Assembly (NCBI GenBank): GCA_045590855.1 | Contig: JAZNRV010000069.1 | Span: forward strand, 1 to 7,240 | Length of the DNA: 7,240 nt | Origin: RGIG3009 sp045590855 | GTDB lineage: Bacteria; Bacillota; Clostridia; Oscillospirales; Acutalibacteraceae | Reading direction: 5' to 3' | Part shown: positions 6,650 to 7,240 of the stretch, in pieces | Layout of the letters: each line of letters begins with the position of its first letter | How positions within the stretch are numbered: position 1 is the stretch's first letter | The notes under the pieces: model-generated | What the model saw: only the letters and a program-made list of their open reading frames with translations | Databases searched by the model: none | What the model was told of the DNA's origin: nothing | Made by a program: the position numbers and the translations under genes

Positions 6650-6676
6650 CCGATGTAACCAAGAGGGTTACATCGG
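6650..6676 (-). terminator. Intrinsic terminator of nrdR
   Basis: An 11-bp perfect stem, CCGATGTAACC (6650-6660) with its complement at 6666-6676, encloses a 5-base loop. On the minus strand it follows the nrdR stop by 6 bases and leads into TTATTTTTG. On the plus strand it is followed by CGGTTTTTATTT, so it may work in both directions. It separates nrdR from the exporter operon promoter. Confidence 0.87.
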
Positions 6677-6682
6677 CGGTTT

Positions 6683-7135
6683 TTATTTGTCCATCAGGCG
6701 GGAAATTTCGTCCTTGAACGATTGCACATCTTTGAATTGACGGTAAACCGAAGCAAAGCGAACGTAAGCAACCTCGTCAATTTCGCGTAATTTTTCCATG
6801 GCATATTCGCCAATCTGTTTGGCGGGAATTTCGCGGTCCAACGAGTTTTGAAGTTGCGCTTCTATATCCCCTACGGCGCGTTCCAGCACTTCCAACGAAA
6901 CAGGACGTTTTTGACAAGCACGTAACATGCCGTTAAACAGTTTGTCACGGTCAAATACCTCGCGCGATTTATCTTTTTTGACAACGACAATGGGTAAACT
7001 TTCCACAATTTCGTACGTGGTAAAACGCCGTGTACACGCCAAGCATTCCCGACGGCGGCGAATGCGTGAGCCTTCGTCGGTAGGACGCGAATCAATAACC
7101 TTACTTTCGGCAAAACCACAGTAGGGACATTTCAT
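6683..7135 (-). CDS. nrdR: Transcriptional repressor NrdR of ribonucleotide reductase genes
   Basis: NrdR senses ATP/dATP and represses ribonucleotide reductase operons, holding dNTP pools in balance. The 150-residue protein has the family's usual length and layout. The N-terminal zinc ribbon has Cys3, Cys6, Cys31 and Cys34 around the conserved VIDSR (13-17) and GSRIRRRREC (22-31). The ATP-cone domain runs from about 49 to 139, opening with PIVVVKKDKSREVFDRDKL and including the late EVAYVRFASVYRQF block (about 119-132). The start is the ATG at 7135, giving MKCPYC as in the family, with GGGAG 8 bases upstream (7144-7148); the frame remains open to an ATG at 7201, but that would begin inside the promoter. 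It is a single-gene unit between its own promoter and terminator. A near-perfect NrdR box at the promoter suggests that it regulates itself. No nrd structural gene is in the window. Confidence 0.97.
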   Translation of the reverse strand: MKCPYCGFAESKVIDSRPTDEGSRIRRRRECLACTRRFTTYEIVESLPIVVVKKDKSREVFDRDKLFNGMLRACQKRPVSLEVLERAVGDIEAQLQNSLDREIPAKQIGEYAMEKLREIDEVAYVRFASVYRQFKDVQSFKDEISRLMDK

Positions 7136-7154
7136 AAAAAACACTCCCTTGACA

Positions 7155-7170
7155 ACACAATATATTGTGG
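7155..7170 (-). promoter_or_regulatory. NrdR box at the nrdR promoter
   Basis: ACACAATATATTGTGG contains a perfect 14-bp palindrome (7156-7169) and agrees with the published NrdR-box consensus acaCwAtATaTwGtgt at all positions but the last. It lies directly downstream of the -10 box and covers the predicted start of transcription (about 7166), so binding there should repress nrdR. NrdR boxes usually occur in pairs; no second good match is visible within the window. Confidence 0.8.
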
Positions 7171-7172
7171 TG

Positions 7173-7201
7173 ATTATAGCATTTTTTCCTTGAAAAATCA
7201 A
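7173..7201 (-). promoter_or_regulatory. Promoter of nrdR
   Basis: On the minus strand the -10 box is a perfect TATAAT (7173-7178). Seventeen bases upstream is TTGATT (7196-7201), a fair -35 box. The predicted start of transcription near 7166 lies in the NrdR box, and the leader before the GGGAG site is short, about 20 bases. Confidence 0.75.
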
Positions 7202-7203
7202 GG
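7188..7203. repeat. Small inverted repeat over the nrdR -35 box
   Basis: CCTTGA (7188-7193) and TCAAGG (7198-7203) form a 6-bp hairpin with an AAAA loop, followed on the plus strand by seven T residues (7204-7210). As RNA it would resemble a small plus-strand terminator, but no plus-strand gene precedes it. Its centre is 33 bases from that of the NrdR box and it covers the -35 box, so it could instead be a second, divergent operator. Its sequence does not fit the NrdR consensus. Confidence 0.4.
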
Positions 7204-7240
7204 TTTTTTTGCGATACGCTTGTCAATCATTTTAAAATAC

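Noticed and set aside
7136..7201. Longer nrdR starting at the ATG at 7201 (22 extra residues).
   Set aside because: That start lies in the -35 box, the added residues are not family-like, and MKCPYC at 7135 with its GGGAG site is the standard NrdR beginning.
6596..7229. A 12-base match CGCTTGTCAATC at 6596-6607 and 7217-7228, as a possible repeated control site.
   Set aside because: It includes the common -35 string TTGACA; outside it the flanks differ, and the second copy has no -10 box at the right distance.
7198..7240. A 13-codon open stretch on the minus strand (…MIDKRIAKKP then TGA at 7198-7200) that might be the tail of an upstream gene.
   Set aside because: Too short to recognise and cut by the window edge; it overlaps the nrdR -35 region, which is possible but unproven.

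Overview
The window looks like chromosomal DNA from a low-to-mid GC Bacillota, most likely a clostridial (Oscillospira/Ruminococcus-type) gut bacterium. This rests on strong AGGAGG-type ribosome sites, TTGACA-17-TATACT promoters, a short NagB, a free-standing NrdR, and a MarR plus heterodimeric ABC exporter cassette of the kind common in that group. Genus assignment is inference. No rRNA, tRNA, CRISPR array, insertion sequence or phage gene is visible, and I found no convincing undescribed system. The most notable items are a decayed esterase gene at the head of an operon, a near-consensus NrdR box on the nrdR promoter, and a mixed set of ATPase motifs in the exporter.

Left block (about 1-1993, minus strand). 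A promoter at 1965-1993 drives a unit of a broken alpha/beta-hydrolase (esterase) gene, a small lipoprotein of unknown function and nagB (glucosamine-6-phosphate deaminase). The hydrolase has lost its middle, including the nucleophile serine region, through a frame-shifting internal deletion, and it also carries a premature stop. Its former reading frame would have ended in an ATGA overlap with the lipoprotein gene, so the operon was once tightly coupled. The 126 bases after nagB hold no gene or clear terminator that I can support.

Middle (1994-2429). A second promoter points the other way, with its -35 box 11 bases from the first. It drives a small stand-alone SLOG-fold protein on the plus strand. 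The last codons of this gene lie inside a 16-bp hairpin that also serves as the terminator of the convergent ABC operon.

Right block (2433-6605, minus strand). A MarR-type repressor and two ABC exporter half-transporters form a three-gene operon, each junction being a 4-base ATGA overlap. A consensus promoter is followed at once by a TGTTAG-N4-CTAACA palindrome, the likely MarR operator. The expected logic is that MarR represses its own operon until an inducer, probably a toxic compound or peptide, is bound. The two ABC proteins then form a heterodimeric exporter with one degenerate ATP site.

Far right (6650-7240, minus strand). nrdR, the ATP/dATP-sensing repressor of ribonucleotide reductase genes, has its own terminator and promoter, with an NrdR-box palindrome over the predicted start of transcription that suggests autoregulation.
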